A DNA stretch of 59,083 nucleotides from Actinomycetales bacterium (GTDB lineage Bacteria > Actinomycetota > Actinomycetes > Actinomycetales > Actinomycetaceae): assembly GCA_015655375.1 (NCBI GenBank), contig JAATFD010000023.1, positions 1-59,083 of the forward strand. Reading direction: 5' to 3'. Both the position numbers and the translations under genes were made by a program. The notes under the pieces are model-generated. The model worked only from the letters and a program-made list of their open reading frames with translations. It was not told the origin of the DNA and searched no databases. Position 1 is the stretch's first letter; each line of letters starts with the position of its first letter. This document shows, piece after piece, positions 36,787 to 46,752 of the stretch.

Positions 36787-38348
36787 GGGCGACGTCGGTG
36801 GCGACGGCGCTCGGTGTAGCCCTGATCGGTCTGGAGGGCCACCTCGTCGAGGTCGAGACGCAGGTGGGCAAGGGGCTCGTCTCCTTCACCCTGGTCGGGC
36901 TGCCGGACGCTTCCGTGCGCGAGGCGAAGGAACGGGTCCGCTCGGCCCTCCAGTGCTGCGGCATCGAGCCGCCCGACCGCCGGACGACAGTCAATCTTTC
37001 GCCGGCCGATCTGCCGAAATCGGGTAGCGGATTCGACCTGGCGATCGCGATGTCGGTACTGGCGGCGAGCGGGGTCATTTCCGCGGACACACTCGACTCA
37101 ACGGTGCTGGTCGCCGAACTTGGGCTCGACGGGATCCTGCGACCGGTTCCAGGCGTGCTCCCGGCCCTGCTTGCGGCTGCCGAGTGGGGGATCACGCGAG
37201 CCGTCGTCGCCAAGTGCTGCTTGGAGGAAGCGCAGATGGTCCCGGACATCGAGGTTCGCGGATTCGAGCACCTCGCCGACGTCGTCGCCTGGGCCGGAGG
37301 ACACGCGACCCGGGTGATCGCCCTGGGCGCCCGTACCGAGTCGGTCCGCCCGGTGCATTCCGAGGGAGGGAGGGGTTCCGTGTCGGTTCCCGATCTCCGC
37401 GACGTCCGTGGCCAGCAGGTGGCTCGACAGGCTCTTGAGGTTGCGGCGGCGGGTGGGCACCACCTCTTCCTGGTCGGCGAGCCGGGCGCGGGAAAGACCA
37501 TGTTGGCCTCTCGACTCGTGACGATCCTGCCGGAACTTGACGACGAGACGGCGGTGACCGTGACCGCCCTGCATTCGGTGGCGGGGATCCTCGACGTGGC
37601 GGGCGGGCTGATCCGACGTCCCCCGTTGGAGATGCCCCACCATTCGGTGACGATGCCCGCTCTGATCGGTGGGGGATCGGGGATGCCGCGTCCAGGGGCG
37701 ATCTCCCTGGCTCACGGCGGGGTCCTGGTCCTCGATGAGGCGGCCGAATTCTCGCCGTCTGTCCTCGATGCCCTCCGCCAGCCCCTCGAGCGCGGCGTCA
37801 TCACGATTCACCGTGCGCGGGCCTCGGCCCAATACCCGGCGTCGTTCCAGCTGGTGCTGGCGGCGAACCCGTGTCCGTGCGGCAACGACGGATCCCGGTC
37901 GCGGACCTGCACGTGCTCATCGGTGCAGAAGCGACGGTACCAGTCGCGACTATCGGGTCCCCTGCTCGACCGGATCGACATCACCGTCCACATGAGGACG
38001 CCCACGCGTGCCGACTTCGAATGGGACCATTCGGAGACTTCCCACGACGTGCGCGAGAGGGTGATCGCCGCACGCGACCGGGCCGGTCGTCGCCTGAACG
38101 ACACGCCCTGGCGTGTGAACGGGGAACTTCCGGGGCCATGGATCCGAGCTCATTCGGGAATCGGTGCGGATCTGCTTGAGGGACTCGACCGAGCCGTGGA
38201 CCGGGGCGTGCTCAGTCTGCGGGGATCGGACCGCGTGCTCCGGCTCGCCTGGACGGTGGCGGACCTTGCGGGCCATGACCAGCCGGGTGAGGACGATCTC
38301 GCCCATGCCCTGAGGCTGAGGAACGGAGGAGCGCATGCGTCCGCATGA
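36783..38348 (+). CDS. comM: YifB/ComM-like Mg-chelatase-related AAA+ ATPase
   Basis: 521 aa. In naturally competent bacteria ComM is a hexameric helicase that drives branch migration during transformation. N-terminal Lon-protease-like domain (VGLPDASVREAKERVRSAL), Walker A GEPGAGKTMLAS, Walker B GGVLVLDEAAEFS, a zinc-binding CPCGN...CTCS insertion, and the C-terminal lid domain. ATGA overlap with yraN; dprA starts 14 nt before its end. Its pairing with dprA suggests a DNA-processing role even if the organism is not competent. Confidence 0.94.
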   Translation: MRATSVATALGVALIGLEGHLVEVETQVGKGLVSFTLVGLPDASVREAKERVRSALQCCGIEPPDRRTTVNLSPADLPKSGSGFDLAIAMSVLAASGVISADTLDSTVLVAELGLDGILRPVPGVLPALLAAAEWGITRAVVAKCCLEEAQMVPDIEVRGFEHLADVVAWAGGHATRVIALGARTESVRPVHSEGGRGSVSVPDLRDVRGQQVARQALEVAAAGGHHLFLVGEPGAGKTMLASRLVTILPELDDETAVTVTALHSVAGILDVAGGLIRRPPLEMPHHSVTMPALIGGGSGMPRPGAISLAHGGVLVLDEAAEFSPSVLDALRQPLERGVITIHRARASAQYPASFQLVLAANPCPCGNDGSRSRTCTCSSVQKRRYQSRLSGPLLDRIDITVHMRTPTRADFEWDHSETSHDVRERVIAARDRAGRRLNDTPWRVNGELPGPWIRAHSGIGADLLEGLDRAVDRGVLSLRGSDRVLRLAWTVADLAGHDQPGEDDLAHALRLRNGGAHASA

Positions 38349-39513
38349 GAGCGAGGATCCGACGCTGGCCGCCGCGTGGTGGTGCGCCGTCGCGGAACCG
38401 GGAGACGCCCACGTCGCGGCCCTGCGCGCAGGGCTGGGAGAGGTGGAGGCAATCGCGTGGGTCAGCGCCGGTGTGGCCGGCCCGCTGCCCGTCCGGCTGG
38501 CGGTCGCCCCGGGAGGGCGTCCGCGCGAATGGGAGCAGGTCTGGCAACGCTGGCATCCTCGCGCGACCGTCGCCGACCCCGTCCACGATCTCGACGAACT
38601 CGAGGACCTCGGGGGCCGATTGCTCATCCCCGGCGGGCCCGAGTGGCCCGGAGTCGTCGATGACCTCGGCGCCACGTCCCCGTATGCCCTGTGGGTGGTG
38701 GGAGATCTGCCGGTCGGTCCCGCCGTCGCCATCGTGGGCTCGAGGGCGGCCACCGAGTACGGGGTCCGGATCGCGACGGACCTGGGCCTCGACCTGGCCG
38801 ACCGAGGAATCGCCGTGGTGTCGGGTGGAGCTTTCGGTGTCGATGTTGCGGCACACCGGGGTGCGCTGGCCGCACCTGGCGGGCACACGGTGAGCGTTCA
38901 GGCCGGGGGGCTGACGCGCCCGTATCCGCAGGCGCACGAGGACGTCTTCGTGCGCATCCGTGAGCGTGGAGCGATCCTCTCCGAGGTCCCGCCCTCGTGG
39001 CGACCCGCGAAGTGGCGCTTCCTCGGCCGCAACCGGGTGATCGCGGCACTCGCGTCGGCCGTGGTCGTCGTCGAGGCGTCGGCGCGTTCGGGGGCCCTGT
39101 CGACCGCCCGGCGGGCGATCGATCTGTCCCGCCAGGTGGGAGCCGTACCCGGTCGCGTCACCTCGAGTGCCTCACAGGGATGTCACGCTCTGCTGCGCGA
39201 CGGCGCGACGCTCGTGCGCGGCGTGGAGGATGTGATCGAGATGGTTTCGGCCATGGGCATCCTGGATCTCGGGCCGCTGCCGGGGGCGCCCGTCGAGGTC
39301 GATCGAGGGACCGAGGCACTCCCACCGGCAGTCAGGCGAGTCTGGGAGGCGCTTCCGGCGAGGCGCGGTGCTGCCCTCGACCACCTGGTTCGGGCCAGCG
39401 GCCTGTCCGAACGGGAGGTCCTCGCTGGCCTTGCCCGCCTCGAACTGGAGGGGTTGGTCGGCGCGGACCCCGCAGGCTGGGCGCGGATCCGGCCGGGAGA
39501 GCTTCTACGATGA
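38335..39513 (+). CDS. dprA: DNA-processing protein DprA
   Basis: 392 aa. Binds incoming single-stranded DNA and loads RecA in transformation. Rossmann-like core: [79 protein letters not shown]-terminal region about 100 aa is divergent; C-terminal 65 aa form the winged-helix-like DML1 domain ([24 protein letters not shown]). GGAGGA ribosome-binding site lies inside comM. The xerC promoter and start follow immediately. Confidence 0.95.
   Translation: MRPHESEDPTLAAAWWCAVAEPGDAHVAALRAGLGEVEAIAWVSAGVAGPLPVRLAVAPGGRPREWEQVWQRWHPRATVADPVHDLDELEDLGGRLLIPGGPEWPGVVDDLGATSPYALWVVGDLPVGPAVAIVGSRAATEYGVRIATDLGLDLADRGIAVVSGGAFGVDVAAHRGALAAPGGHTVSVQAGGLTRPYPQAHEDVFVRIRERGAILSEVPPSWRPAKWRFLGRNRVIAALASAVVVVEASARSGALSTARRAIDLSRQVGAVPGRVTSSASQGCHALLRDGATLVRGVEDVIEMVSAMGILDLGPLPGAPVEVDRGTEALPPAVRRVWEALPARRGAALDHLVRASGLSEREVLAGLARLELEGLVGADPAGWARIRPGELLR
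39506..39511 (+). promoter_or_regulatory. Candidate -10 box for leaderless xerC mRNA
   Basis: TACGAT overlapping the dprA end, six bases before ATG 39518, with no Shine-Dalgarno sequence. Suggests xerC has its own transcript. Confidence 0.5.
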
Positions 39514-39517
39514 CACC

Positions 39518-40435
39518 ATGGGTTCCGAATCGTTGGTGGATGCGTGGACGGCCTCGCTGCGTGATGGCCGGGGCCGCTCCGTCAACACCGTGCGGGCCTA
39601 CCGCGGCGACCTCGAATCTCTGTGGTCCCATGTCGGCCTCGGCATCGAGGCGGGCGCCCATGAAGTGGCTCCGGTGTTGACCACGCGGATCGTGAGATCC
39701 TGGTTGTCGGTGCAGGCCGACGCGGGCGTCTCGCGGTCGACGCTGGCCCGACGCACGGCCGCCGTCCGTAATTTCACCGCGTGGGCCCATGCGCGGGGAG
39801 ACCTGCCGACGGACCCTACGCTGCTCCTTGCCTCTGCCCGTCCCGACCAGCGTTTGCCCGAGATTCTTGACCGCTCGGGCGTCGAATGCCTTCTGGACCG
39901 CGCTCGCGAAGAAGCGGAGTCATCGTCCTGCCCGGTCGCCCTGCGCGATTGGTCGATCGTCGAGATGCTCTACGCGACGGGGATGCGCGTGGCTGAACTG
40001 TGCGGGCTTGATCTCGCCTCCGTTGAAGAGGGCCGACAGATGGCGCGCGTCGTCGGCAAGGGTGACAAAGAACGGGTCGTGCCCTATGGGGACCCGGCCG
40101 AGAGCGCCCTACATCGCTGGCTGGAGGACGGCCGCCCCGGCCTCGTCGCCCCGGTGACGGGGTCCGCGCTCTATCTGGGGGCTCGCGGAGGCCGGATTGA
40201 CCAGCGGGTCGTGCGCGGGTCGCTGCACCGTCTCGCGGCGCGGGCAGGCGTCCATGACATCGCTCCACACGCCCTGCGGCACACCGCCGCCACTCACCTG
40301 CTCGAGGGCGGGGCGGATCTGCGCTCGGTTCAGGAGCTGCTCGGTCATTCGTCCCTGACGACGACCCAGCGTTACACCCACGTCGACTCTGCCCGGCTGT
40401 CAGCGGTCTATCAGCGCGCCCATCCGAGGGCGTGA
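39518..40435 (+). CDS. xerC: Tyrosine recombinase XerC
   Basis: 305 aa. Resolves chromosome dimers at dif with XerD. SAM-like N-terminal domain ([16 protein letters not shown]) and catalytic domain with Arg157 (ATGMRVAEL), Lys in [12 protein letters not shown], His251 and Arg254 ([13 protein letters not shown]), [15 protein letters not shown] with His and nucleophile Tyr286. Complete and standard in length. The frame is open upstream in dprA; ATG 39518 gives the usual N terminus. Converges with the M23-like gene, 19 nt apart. Confidence 0.94.
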   Translation: MGSESLVDAWTASLRDGRGRSVNTVRAYRGDLESLWSHVGLGIEAGAHEVAPVLTTRIVRSWLSVQADAGVSRSTLARRTAAVRNFTAWAHARGDLPTDPTLLLASARPDQRLPEILDRSGVECLLDRAREEAESSSCPVALRDWSIVEMLYATGMRVAELCGLDLASVEEGRQMARVVGKGDKERVVPYGDPAESALHRWLEDGRPGLVAPVTGSALYLGARGGRIDQRVVRGSLHRLAARAGVHDIAPHALRHTAATHLLEGGADLRSVQELLGHSSLTTTQRYTHVDSARLSAVYQRAHPRA

Positions 40436-40454
40436 CCCGCGTGGGATTCCCCCG

Positions 40455-40979
40455 TCAGCCGTCCCAGGCCTTGAGGACGACATCGTTGGTGAGCAGGCGT
40501 AACGGATCGACGTAGGTCTTCGGTCCGGTCCGTGCGCCCCAATGCAGGGGACCGGGGGAGTGGCCTTCGGTCACCGTGGCGATCACCTCTCCGCGCGTGA
40601 CGTGCTGGCCGGGGACGACCGAGGCCTCGACCGGTTCGAAGGTCGATCGGAGATTTCCATGGTCGATCGAGACAACCCCACGGTCGACGACGGTACCCGC
40701 TGCGAGGACGGTGCCGTCCGCCGGTGCTCGGACCTCGGAGCCGACCGGTGCCTCGAGGTCGACTCCGCGGTGCCCGGGCAGCCAAGGGCGAGCGGGAGGA
40801 TCGAAGGCTCGGGTGACAGTGACTGTCCCGTCGGTCGGCCAGTCCCACCCGTGATCCGGGGAAGGTGAGGACCCGGCCACCGCCGAGGGCCCGGAGGCAG
40901 CGAGGGACGCGGCGGCGATCAGGGAGAACGTCAGCAGATGAGGAACGTGAGTGCGGGTGGGGAGATGACAAGTGCACAT
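40455..40979 (-). CDS. M23-like (LytM-fold) exported protein, probably degenerate peptidase
   Basis: 174 aa. N-terminal signal peptide ([22 protein letters not shown]), then an M23 domain: [42 protein letters not shown] (first metal His and Asp), [15 protein letters not shown] and GPLHWGAR. In active M23 enzymes the last motif is HxH; here the first His (catalytic) is Pro and the earlier YxH motif is also absent. Metal ligands remain. A related M23-like gene sits at the same place between xerC and rpsB in M. tuberculosis (Rv2891). ATG 40979 chosen for the signal peptide; the frame extends 25 codons upstream. Confidence 0.82.
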   Translation of the reverse strand: MCTCHLPTRTHVPHLLTFSLIAAASLAASGPSAVAGSSPSPDHGWDWPTDGTVTVTRAFDPPARPWLPGHRGVDLEAPVGSEVRAPADGTVLAAGTVVDRGVVSIDHGNLRSTFEPVEASVVPGQHVTRGEVIATVTEGHSPGPLHWGARTGPKTYVDPLRLLTNDVVLKAWDG

Positions 40980-41348
40980 GGTTCGACTCTGACGCTTTCG
41001 TCTCCTCGGGTCGAGGCCGTCGGCTCGGTTCTGTGGACGGGGAACCGTGGACACGATGCTTGTGTACGGCGGGGACCGGAGTCACACAGTCACGGCCCTG
41101 GGTCCCGATGCGTGTGGACTACACTTGACGAGGCGTCTGCCTTCGGGCGGACGACTTCGCGCGCCATTTCCGCGACCGAGCCGGGTTCCTCCCGGTTCCA
41201 CGGTGGCGGGGCGCGCCCACCGAGGTCCCTCGGGGCGGTGGGCGGTCATGGCGCCAGGATCCGTCGCGGGACCCCGCAGGCGGATGATAACCGAAACAGG
41301 GCACTCCGGTGCCCGCGACCTGCGCGATCGCGCAGCGAAAGGACGATC
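40980..41348. promoter_or_regulatory. rpsB promoter and structured leader
   Basis: 369 bases without a gene. A TACACT -10-like box lies at 41120-41125 (no clear -35). Two hairpins precede rpsB: GGGCAC-TCCG-GTGCCC (41299-41314) and the palindrome CTGCGC-GATC-GCGCAG (41320-41335), immediately before the AAAGGA ribosome-binding site. The second hairpin is close enough to influence ribosome access. Could be an S2 autoregulatory leader. Confidence 0.45.
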
Positions 41349-42338
41349 ATGGCCGTCGTCACCATGCGTCAGCTCCTGGAATCCGGTGTCCACTTCGGGC
41401 ACCAGACCCGCCGGTGGAACCCGAAGATGAAGCGCTTCATCCTCACCGAGCGCAACGGCATCTACATCATCGACCTCCAGCAGACGCTGTCCGACATCGA
41501 CATCGCCTACGACTTCGTCAAGGAGACGGTGGCCCACGGTGGCTCCATCCTCTTCGTCGGCACGAAGAAACAGGCCCAGGAGGCCATCGCTGAGCAGGCC
41601 TCCCGCGTCGGCATGCCCTACGTCAACCACCGCTGGCTCGGCGGAATGCTCACCAACTTCAACACGGTCGCCAAGCGGCTCCAGCGTCTGAAGGAACTCG
41701 AGCAGGTCGACTTCGAGGACGTGGCCTCGTCGGGTCATACCAAGAAGGAACTGCTGATGATGCGTCGTGAGAAGGACAAGCTCACGCGCACCCTCGGTGG
41801 CATCCGGGACATGGCCAAGGTTCCGTCGGCCGTGTGGATCGTCGACCCGAAGAAGGAACACTTGGCTGTTTCTGAGGCCCGCAAGCTCAACATCCCGATC
41901 GTTGCGATCCTCGACACCAACGCAGACCCCGACGAGGTCGACTACCGCATCCCCGGCAACGACGACGCGATCCGCGCCGTGGCTCTGCTGACACGCGTTG
42001 TGGCCGATGCGGTTGCCGACGGGCTTCTGTCCCGTTCCGAGCAGCACAAGGCCACCACCGGTGAAGAGGCCGAGCCCACGACCCCCGCCGAGCCCCTGGC
42101 CGAGTGGGAGCGCGAGCTCTTGTCCAAGTCCGACGAGAAGGACGCAGCCACTGAGTCTGCCGAGACCGTCGACGAGACGGCTGAGACTGCTGCGGTAGAG
42201 GCCGTGGCCGTCGACGCCGCCACAGAGATCGCCTCCGCTGAGGTTGCTGCGATCGACGCCCCCGTCGAGGCTGAGGTTGAGGTCGAGACCCCGACCGAGG
42301 CCGTCGAGGTCACCGTGACCGAGACCACCCAGGACTGA
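41349..42338 (+). CDS. rpsB: 30S ribosomal protein S2 with acidic C-terminal tail
   Basis: 329 aa. Residues 1-235 are canonical S2 ([68 protein letters not shown]). The last 90 or so residues are an Ala/Glu/Val/Thr tail with no fold expected, seen in many actinobacterial S2 proteins and lacking in E. coli (241 aa). AAAGGA ribosome-binding site. Operon with tsf, 32 nt downstream. Confidence 0.97.
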   Translation: MAVVTMRQLLESGVHFGHQTRRWNPKMKRFILTERNGIYIIDLQQTLSDIDIAYDFVKETVAHGGSILFVGTKKQAQEAIAEQASRVGMPYVNHRWLGGMLTNFNTVAKRLQRLKELEQVDFEDVASSGHTKKELLMMRREKDKLTRTLGGIRDMAKVPSAVWIVDPKKEHLAVSEARKLNIPIVAILDTNADPDEVDYRIPGNDDAIRAVALLTRVVADAVADGLLSRSEQHKATTGEEAEPTTPAEPLAEWERELLSKSDEKDAATESAETVDETAETAAVEAVAVDAATEIASAEVAAIDAPVEAEVEVETPTEAVEVTVTETTQD

Positions 42339-42370
42339 TCAGACCTTCTTCCCCGAAAGGAAAGACACCA

Positions 42371-43204
42371 ATGGCGAACTTCACCGCTGCTGACGTCAAG
42401 GCTCTGCGTGAGCAGACCGGCGCCGGCATGATGGACGTCAAGAAGGCCCTTACCGAGGCCGACGGCAACACAGACAAGGCACTCGAGATCATTCGTCTCA
42501 AGGGGCTCAAGTCGCTGTCCAAGCGTGAGGATCGCGTGGCTTCCGCGGGACTCGTGGCCGCCGCGGTCGTCGACAATGACACGGTTGGCGTCCTCGTCGA
42601 GGTCAACTCCGAGACGGATTTCGTCGCGAAGAACCAAAAGTTCATCGACTTCGCGAACTCCGTCCTCGATGCTGCGGTCGCCTCCAAGGCTGCCGACCTC
42701 GAGACACTGCTTGCCGCGCCCCTGGACGGGGGCACGGTGCAGGACGCAGTCAACGCGATCGGTGCTGTCATCTCCGAGAAGATCGAGATTGGGCGCGTCG
42801 TGCGCGTCGAGGGCGAGCACGTCGACCTCTACCTGCACCAGACGAACCCCGACCTGCCCCCGCAGGTCGGGGTCCTCGTCGTCACCAATGCCGCGGGCGC
42901 GTCCGTCGCCCACGACGTTGCGATGCACGTCGCCGCCTTCCAGCCCCTCTATCTCGACCGCGATCACGTCCCGGCCGACGTCCTGGACAAGGAGCGCGCG
43001 ACGCTCGAGAAGCTGACCCTCCAGGAGGGCAAGCCGGAGAAGATCGTCCCGAAGATCGTCGAGGGTCGCCTCAACGCCTACTTCAAGGACAACTGCCTGG
43101 TCGACCAGGACTTCGCTCGCGATCCGTCCAAGACCGTCGGCAAGTTGCTCAAGGAGAATGGAGCGATGGTCACGGAGTTCGTCCGTGTCCACGTCGGCGC
43201 CTGA
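42371..43204 (+). CDS. tsf: Elongation factor Ts
   Basis: 277 aa. Nucleotide-exchange factor for EF-Tu. UBA-like N-terminal domain (TAADVKALREQTGAGMMDVK, KALTEADGN), the EF-Tu contact motif EVNSETDFVAKNQKF, core domains, and a C-terminal VRVHVGA. GAAAGGAAAG ribosome-binding site before ATG 42371. Second gene of rpsB-tsf, followed by a strong terminator. Confidence 0.98.
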   Translation: MANFTAADVKALREQTGAGMMDVKKALTEADGNTDKALEIIRLKGLKSLSKREDRVASAGLVAAAVVDNDTVGVLVEVNSETDFVAKNQKFIDFANSVLDAAVASKAADLETLLAAPLDGGTVQDAVNAIGAVISEKIEIGRVVRVEGEHVDLYLHQTNPDLPPQVGVLVVTNAAGASVAHDVAMHVAAFQPLYLDRDHVPADVLDKERATLEKLTLQEGKPEKIVPKIVEGRLNAYFKDNCLVDQDFARDPSKTVGKLLKENGAMVTEFVRVHVGA

Positions 43205-43211
43205 TCCTCAG

Positions 43212-43241
43212 TGATGGCCCCGCCTTCGGGCGGGGCCATCA
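43212..43241 (+). terminator. Terminator hairpin after tsf
   Basis: 13-bp perfect stem TGATGGCCCCGCC / GGCGGGGCCATCA with an exceptionally stable TTCG (UUCG) loop, 7 nt after the tsf stop. No U-tract. Ends the rpsB-tsf transcript. Confidence 0.88.
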
Positions 43242-43304
43242 TGGCATCGGCCGACCGGCCGAACCGTTGTCGTCCATCACCCCCACCGCGACCAAGGAGA
43301 CCAG

Positions 43305-44042
43305 ATGAGCGAGCCGACCGCCCGCCGAGTCCTGTTGAAACTGTCCGGAGAGGCCTTCGGAGGCGGAGCTGTGGGCCTCGATCCCGTCGTCGTGCGGGGG
43401 ATTGCCTCCCAGATCGCCACGGCCGTGAATGAGGGCGTCCAGGTCGCCGTCGTCGTGGGCGGTGGCAACTTCTTCCGCGGGGCCGAGTTGTCGCGGGCCG
43501 GGATGGACCGTTCTCGCGCCGATTACATGGGCATGCTCGGCACGGTCATGAATGCCTTGGCCCTGCAGGACTTCATCGAGCAGGCGGGCGTGGCCTGCCG
43601 TGTCCAGAGCGCGATCGCGATGCAACAGGTCGTTGAGCCTTACATTCCACTGCGCGCGATCCGCCACATGGAGAAGGGCCGCGTCGTCGTCTTCGGCGCC
43701 GGTGCCGGGATGCCCTATTTCTCGACGGACACGGTCGCCGCCCAACGTGCGCTCGAGACCCACTGCGATGAGCTGCTCGTCGCAAAGAACGGTGTCGACG
43801 GCGTTTATGACGACGACCCGCGCACCAATCCCGAGGCTCAGCGCCTTGATTCCCTCACTTACGCAGATGCGCTCGTCCAGGGCCTGCGCGTCGTCGATGC
43901 CGCAGCCTTCGCCCTCAGCCAGGACAACGGGCTGACGATGCGGGTCTTCGGCATGATTGAGCCGGGCAACGTCACCAGCGCCCTCCTGGGGGAGACAATC
44001 GGTACGCTGGTGAGCGCCGCACCCGCACAGACCAAGGAGTGA
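43305..44042 (+). CDS. pyrH: Uridylate kinase
   Basis: 245 aa. Phosphorylates UMP to UDP; hexameric amino-acid-kinase fold. [57 protein letters not shown] and [14 protein letters not shown] are all present. AAGGAG-type ribosome-binding site before ATG 43305. Followed by frr with a 2-nt gap, giving the conserved pyrH-frr-cdsA-rlmN run. Confidence 0.97.
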   Translation: MSEPTARRVLLKLSGEAFGGGAVGLDPVVVRGIASQIATAVNEGVQVAVVVGGGNFFRGAELSRAGMDRSRADYMGMLGTVMNALALQDFIEQAGVACRVQSAIAMQQVVEPYIPLRAIRHMEKGRVVVFGAGAGMPYFSTDTVAAQRALETHCDELLVAKNGVDGVYDDDPRTNPEAQRLDSLTYADALVQGLRVVDAAAFALSQDNGLTMRVFGMIEPGNVTSALLGETIGTLVSAAPAQTKE

Positions 44043-44044
44043 CC

Positions 44045-44602
44045 GTGATCGACGATATTCTGCTTGAGGCAGAGGACAAGATGGACAAGGCTGTCGGCGT
44101 CGCCCGCACCGAGTTCGGCAACATCCGTACCGGGCGTGCCAACGTCGGCATGTTCCAGCAGATTCCGGTCGACTACTACGGTGCTCCCACTCCGATGCAG
44201 CAGTTGGCGTCCTTCCAGGTCCCTGAGGCGCGCACGGTTCTGATCTCGCCGTTCGACCGCACGGCCACTCAGGAGATCCTCCGGTCACTGCGTGAGTCGG
44301 ACCTCGGGATCAACCCAACCGATGATGGCGCGGTCATCCGTGTCGTCCTGCCAGCCCTGACCGAAGAGCGTCGCCGCGACTATGTCAAGCAGGCCAAGAC
44401 GCGCGCCGAGGACGGTCGCGTGTCCGTGCGCGGGATTCGCCGGAAGGCCAAGGAAGCCCTCGATCGGCTGAAGAAGGACGGCGACGCGGGCGAGGACGAG
44501 GTCGATCGGGCGGAGAAGTCGCTTGAGTCTTTGACCAAGGAGCGGGTCGACCTGATCGACCAGCTGCTTGCCACCAAGGAAAGCGAGCTGCTGACAATCT
44601 GA
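44045..44602 (+). CDS. frr: Ribosome recycling factor
   Basis: 185 aa, exactly family length. Splits terminated ribosomes with EF-G. Features: MDKAVGVARTEFGNIRTGRANVGM, tip region VDYYGAPTPMQQLASFQVPE, LPALTEERRRDYVKQAKTRAED and a C-terminal helix. GTG 44045 is five bases after AAGGAG; GTG 44039 overlaps the pyrH stop but would lie inside the ribosome-binding site. Stop overlaps cdsA (TGATG). Confidence 0.97.
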   Translation: MIDDILLEAEDKMDKAVGVARTEFGNIRTGRANVGMFQQIPVDYYGAPTPMQQLASFQVPEARTVLISPFDRTATQEILRSLRESDLGINPTDDGAVIRVVLPALTEERRRDYVKQAKTRAEDGRVSVRGIRRKAKEALDRLKKDGDAGEDEVDRAEKSLESLTKERVDLIDQLLATKESELLTI

Positions 44603-45492
44603 TGGCGACCGAGACCGGCCGGTCCCTCCGCGAACACATCGTTCGACCGGGCCCCACGCAGGACCACACCCCGTTGCCCTCCTCGGGCCGCGCGGGGCGC
44701 AACCTGCCTGCGGCCGTGACGACCGCGGTGGTCCTGGTCGGCGCGCTCGGCACGACGCTGGTCGTGGCGAATCCGCTCTTTGTCGCTCTGGTCGGGGTCC
44801 TGTGCTTGGGCGCCGTCTGGGAGCTGGGAGGCGCCTTCGCGCGAGTCGGTGTCCACGTGGCGATGCCTCCGGTGTATGTCGGTACGGTCGGGATTCTTGC
44901 GTCCGCCTGGACGCTGGGGGTCGCGGGTGCCCTCATCGCCGTCTATTTGACCGTCTTCGTCATCATTGCGTGGCGGTTGCTGGAGGAGTCCGACGACTCA
45001 GCGGTCCGCGACATCATCACCTCGGTGTTCGCGGTCGTCTACGTGCCGTTCTTGGCCTCGTTCGTGATCCTGCTGCTCGAGGAACACCGTTCGGCGCTGG
45101 TCGTCGGGACGTACGTTGTCGTCACGATTGCCAATGACATCGGCGGTTGGGGCGTCGGGGTCTTGTTCGGGCGTCATCCGATGATCCCGAGGATCTCGCC
45201 GCACAAGTCGTGGGAGGGCTTCGCCGGGTCCGTCCTCGTGTGCGCGCTGGTGGGGGCCGGCATGCTCGAGATTCTCCATATCGGCTGGGCCTGGGGTCTG
45301 TTGCTCGGCGCGCTAGGCGCTCTAGTGGCGACGATCGGTGACCTGACCGAGTCGATGATCAAACGCGAGGTTGGTCTTAAGGACATGTCGGGCCTGATGC
45401 CCGGCCACGGTGGGGTCCTCGACCGGATGGACTCATTGTTGATGACGGCACCCGTGTTCTACATCGTCTTCCGCATCACCCTGGGGGGTTGA
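44602..45492 (+). CDS. cdsA: Phosphatidate cytidylyltransferase
   Basis: 296 aa integral membrane enzyme making CDP-diacylglycerol, the branch point of phospholipid synthesis. About eight transmembrane segments after a soluble N-terminal 35 residues. Signatures: SPHKSWEGFAGS and KDMSGLMPGHGGVLDRMDSLL, which hold the metal-binding acidic residues. Translationally coupled to frr, and its end abuts rlmN. Confidence 0.96.
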   Translation: MATETGRSLREHIVRPGPTQDHTPLPSSGRAGRNLPAAVTTAVVLVGALGTTLVVANPLFVALVGVLCLGAVWELGGAFARVGVHVAMPPVYVGTVGILASAWTLGVAGALIAVYLTVFVIIAWRLLEESDDSAVRDIITSVFAVVYVPFLASFVILLLEEHRSALVVGTYVVVTIANDIGGWGVGVLFGRHPMIPRISPHKSWEGFAGSVLVCALVGAGMLEILHIGWAWGLLLGALGALVATIGDLTESMIKREVGLKDMSGLMPGHGGVLDRMDSLLMTAPVFYIVFRITLGG

Positions 45493-46752
45493 ATGATGAC
45501 TGTGAGTCCTGGTTCCTCAACGCGCGTCCGTCGCGAGGTCCGTCCGACCGATCAACTGCCGGAGGGGGCCACCTCCTCGAAGGCGCGCCCGATCATCTCC
45601 TTCACCGCTCGCCGCCGCGGCAAGGCGCCCTCACACCTGGCGGACCTCGATCTGGACGGGCGCAAGAAGGTTCTCTCGGAGGTTGGGTTTCCGGCCTTCC
45701 GGGCGGACCAGCTCTCGCGACACTATTTCGAGCACGGCGTCGCCGATCCGGAATTGATGAGCGATGTTCCGGCCTCGATGCGCGAGGTCGTCTCCCAGAC
45801 GTTGCTGCCGCACCTCATCACGAAGGTGACATCGCTGCGGGCCGACGACGGGGAAACGATCAAGGACCTGTGGGAGCTCTTCGACGGGGCGCGCGTCGAG
45901 TCGGTCCTCATGCGTTATCCGAACCGGACCACGCTGTGCATCTCGTCCCAGGCGGGATGTGGAATGGCTTGCCCCTTCTGTGCGACGGGTCAGATGGGTC
46001 TGACGCGCAATTTGTCGACGGCCGAGATCGTCGACCAGGTGCGTCTGGCCCGGCTAGCGTGCGCCGAGGGCGCGCTGAGCGAGGGACCGACGCACCTGAG
46101 CAATGTCGTCTTCATGGGCATGGGCGAGCCCCTGGCCAACTACCGCACGGTCGTCCAGGCACTGCACCGTCTGGTCGATCCGGCTCCCGAGGGCTTCGGG
46201 ATGTCGGCCCGCAACATCACGGTCTCGACGGTCGGCCTGGTGCCGTCCATCGACCGGCTCGCGGGCGAGGGGATCCCGGTGACGTTGGCGGTCTCCCTGC
46301 ACGCACCCGACGACGATCTGCGCGATGAGCTGATCCCGATCAACTCGCGCTGGAAGGTCGGGGAGCTGCTGGACGCGGCGCGGCGCTACTTCGTTGCGAC
46401 GGGCCGACGGGTCTCGATCGAATATGCTCTGATCCGAGACATGAACGACCAACCATGGCGTGCGCAGCTCCTTGCCGACGAGCTCAACAGGCGCGGGCAC
46501 GGATGGGTTCACGTCAACCCGATTCCGCTCAATCCAACTCCCGGTTCGATCTGGACGGCGTCGACGCGACGAGCCCAGAACGAGTTCGTCGAGACGTTGC
46601 GCGCCAGTGGCATCGTCACGACGATCCGCGACACGCGGGGGTCCGACATCGACGGTGCATGCGGACAATTGGCCACAGCGGTGCAGAATCGAGAGCGGAA
46701 CCAATCGACGGGGCACGCACCCGTCCGGCCCAACACGCAGGAGGCACGATGA
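45493..46752 (+). CDS. rlmN: Dual-specificity 23S rRNA/tRNA adenine-C2 methyltransferase RlmN
   Basis: 419 aa radical-SAM enzyme methylating A2503 of 23S rRNA and A37 of some tRNAs. The 4Fe-4S motif C156-x3-C160-x2-C163 lies in [44 protein letters not shown] and the [17 protein letters not shown] block follow; the C-terminal segment [15 protein letters not shown] carries the second catalytic Cys. N-terminal 45 residues are a basic extension. ATG 45493 or 45496. ATGA overlap with the DivIVA-repeat gene. Confidence 0.96.
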   Translation: MMTVSPGSSTRVRREVRPTDQLPEGATSSKARPIISFTARRRGKAPSHLADLDLDGRKKVLSEVGFPAFRADQLSRHYFEHGVADPELMSDVPASMREVVSQTLLPHLITKVTSLRADDGETIKDLWELFDGARVESVLMRYPNRTTLCISSQAGCGMACPFCATGQMGLTRNLSTAEIVDQVRLARLACAEGALSEGPTHLSNVVFMGMGEPLANYRTVVQALHRLVDPAPEGFGMSARNITVSTVGLVPSIDRLAGEGIPVTLAVSLHAPDDDLRDELIPINSRWKVGELLDAARRYFVATGRRVSIEYALIRDMNDQPWRAQLLADELNRRGHGWVHVNPIPLNPTPGSIWTASTRRAQNEFVETLRASGIVTTIRDTRGSDIDGACGQLATAVQNRERNQSTGHAPVRPNTQEAR

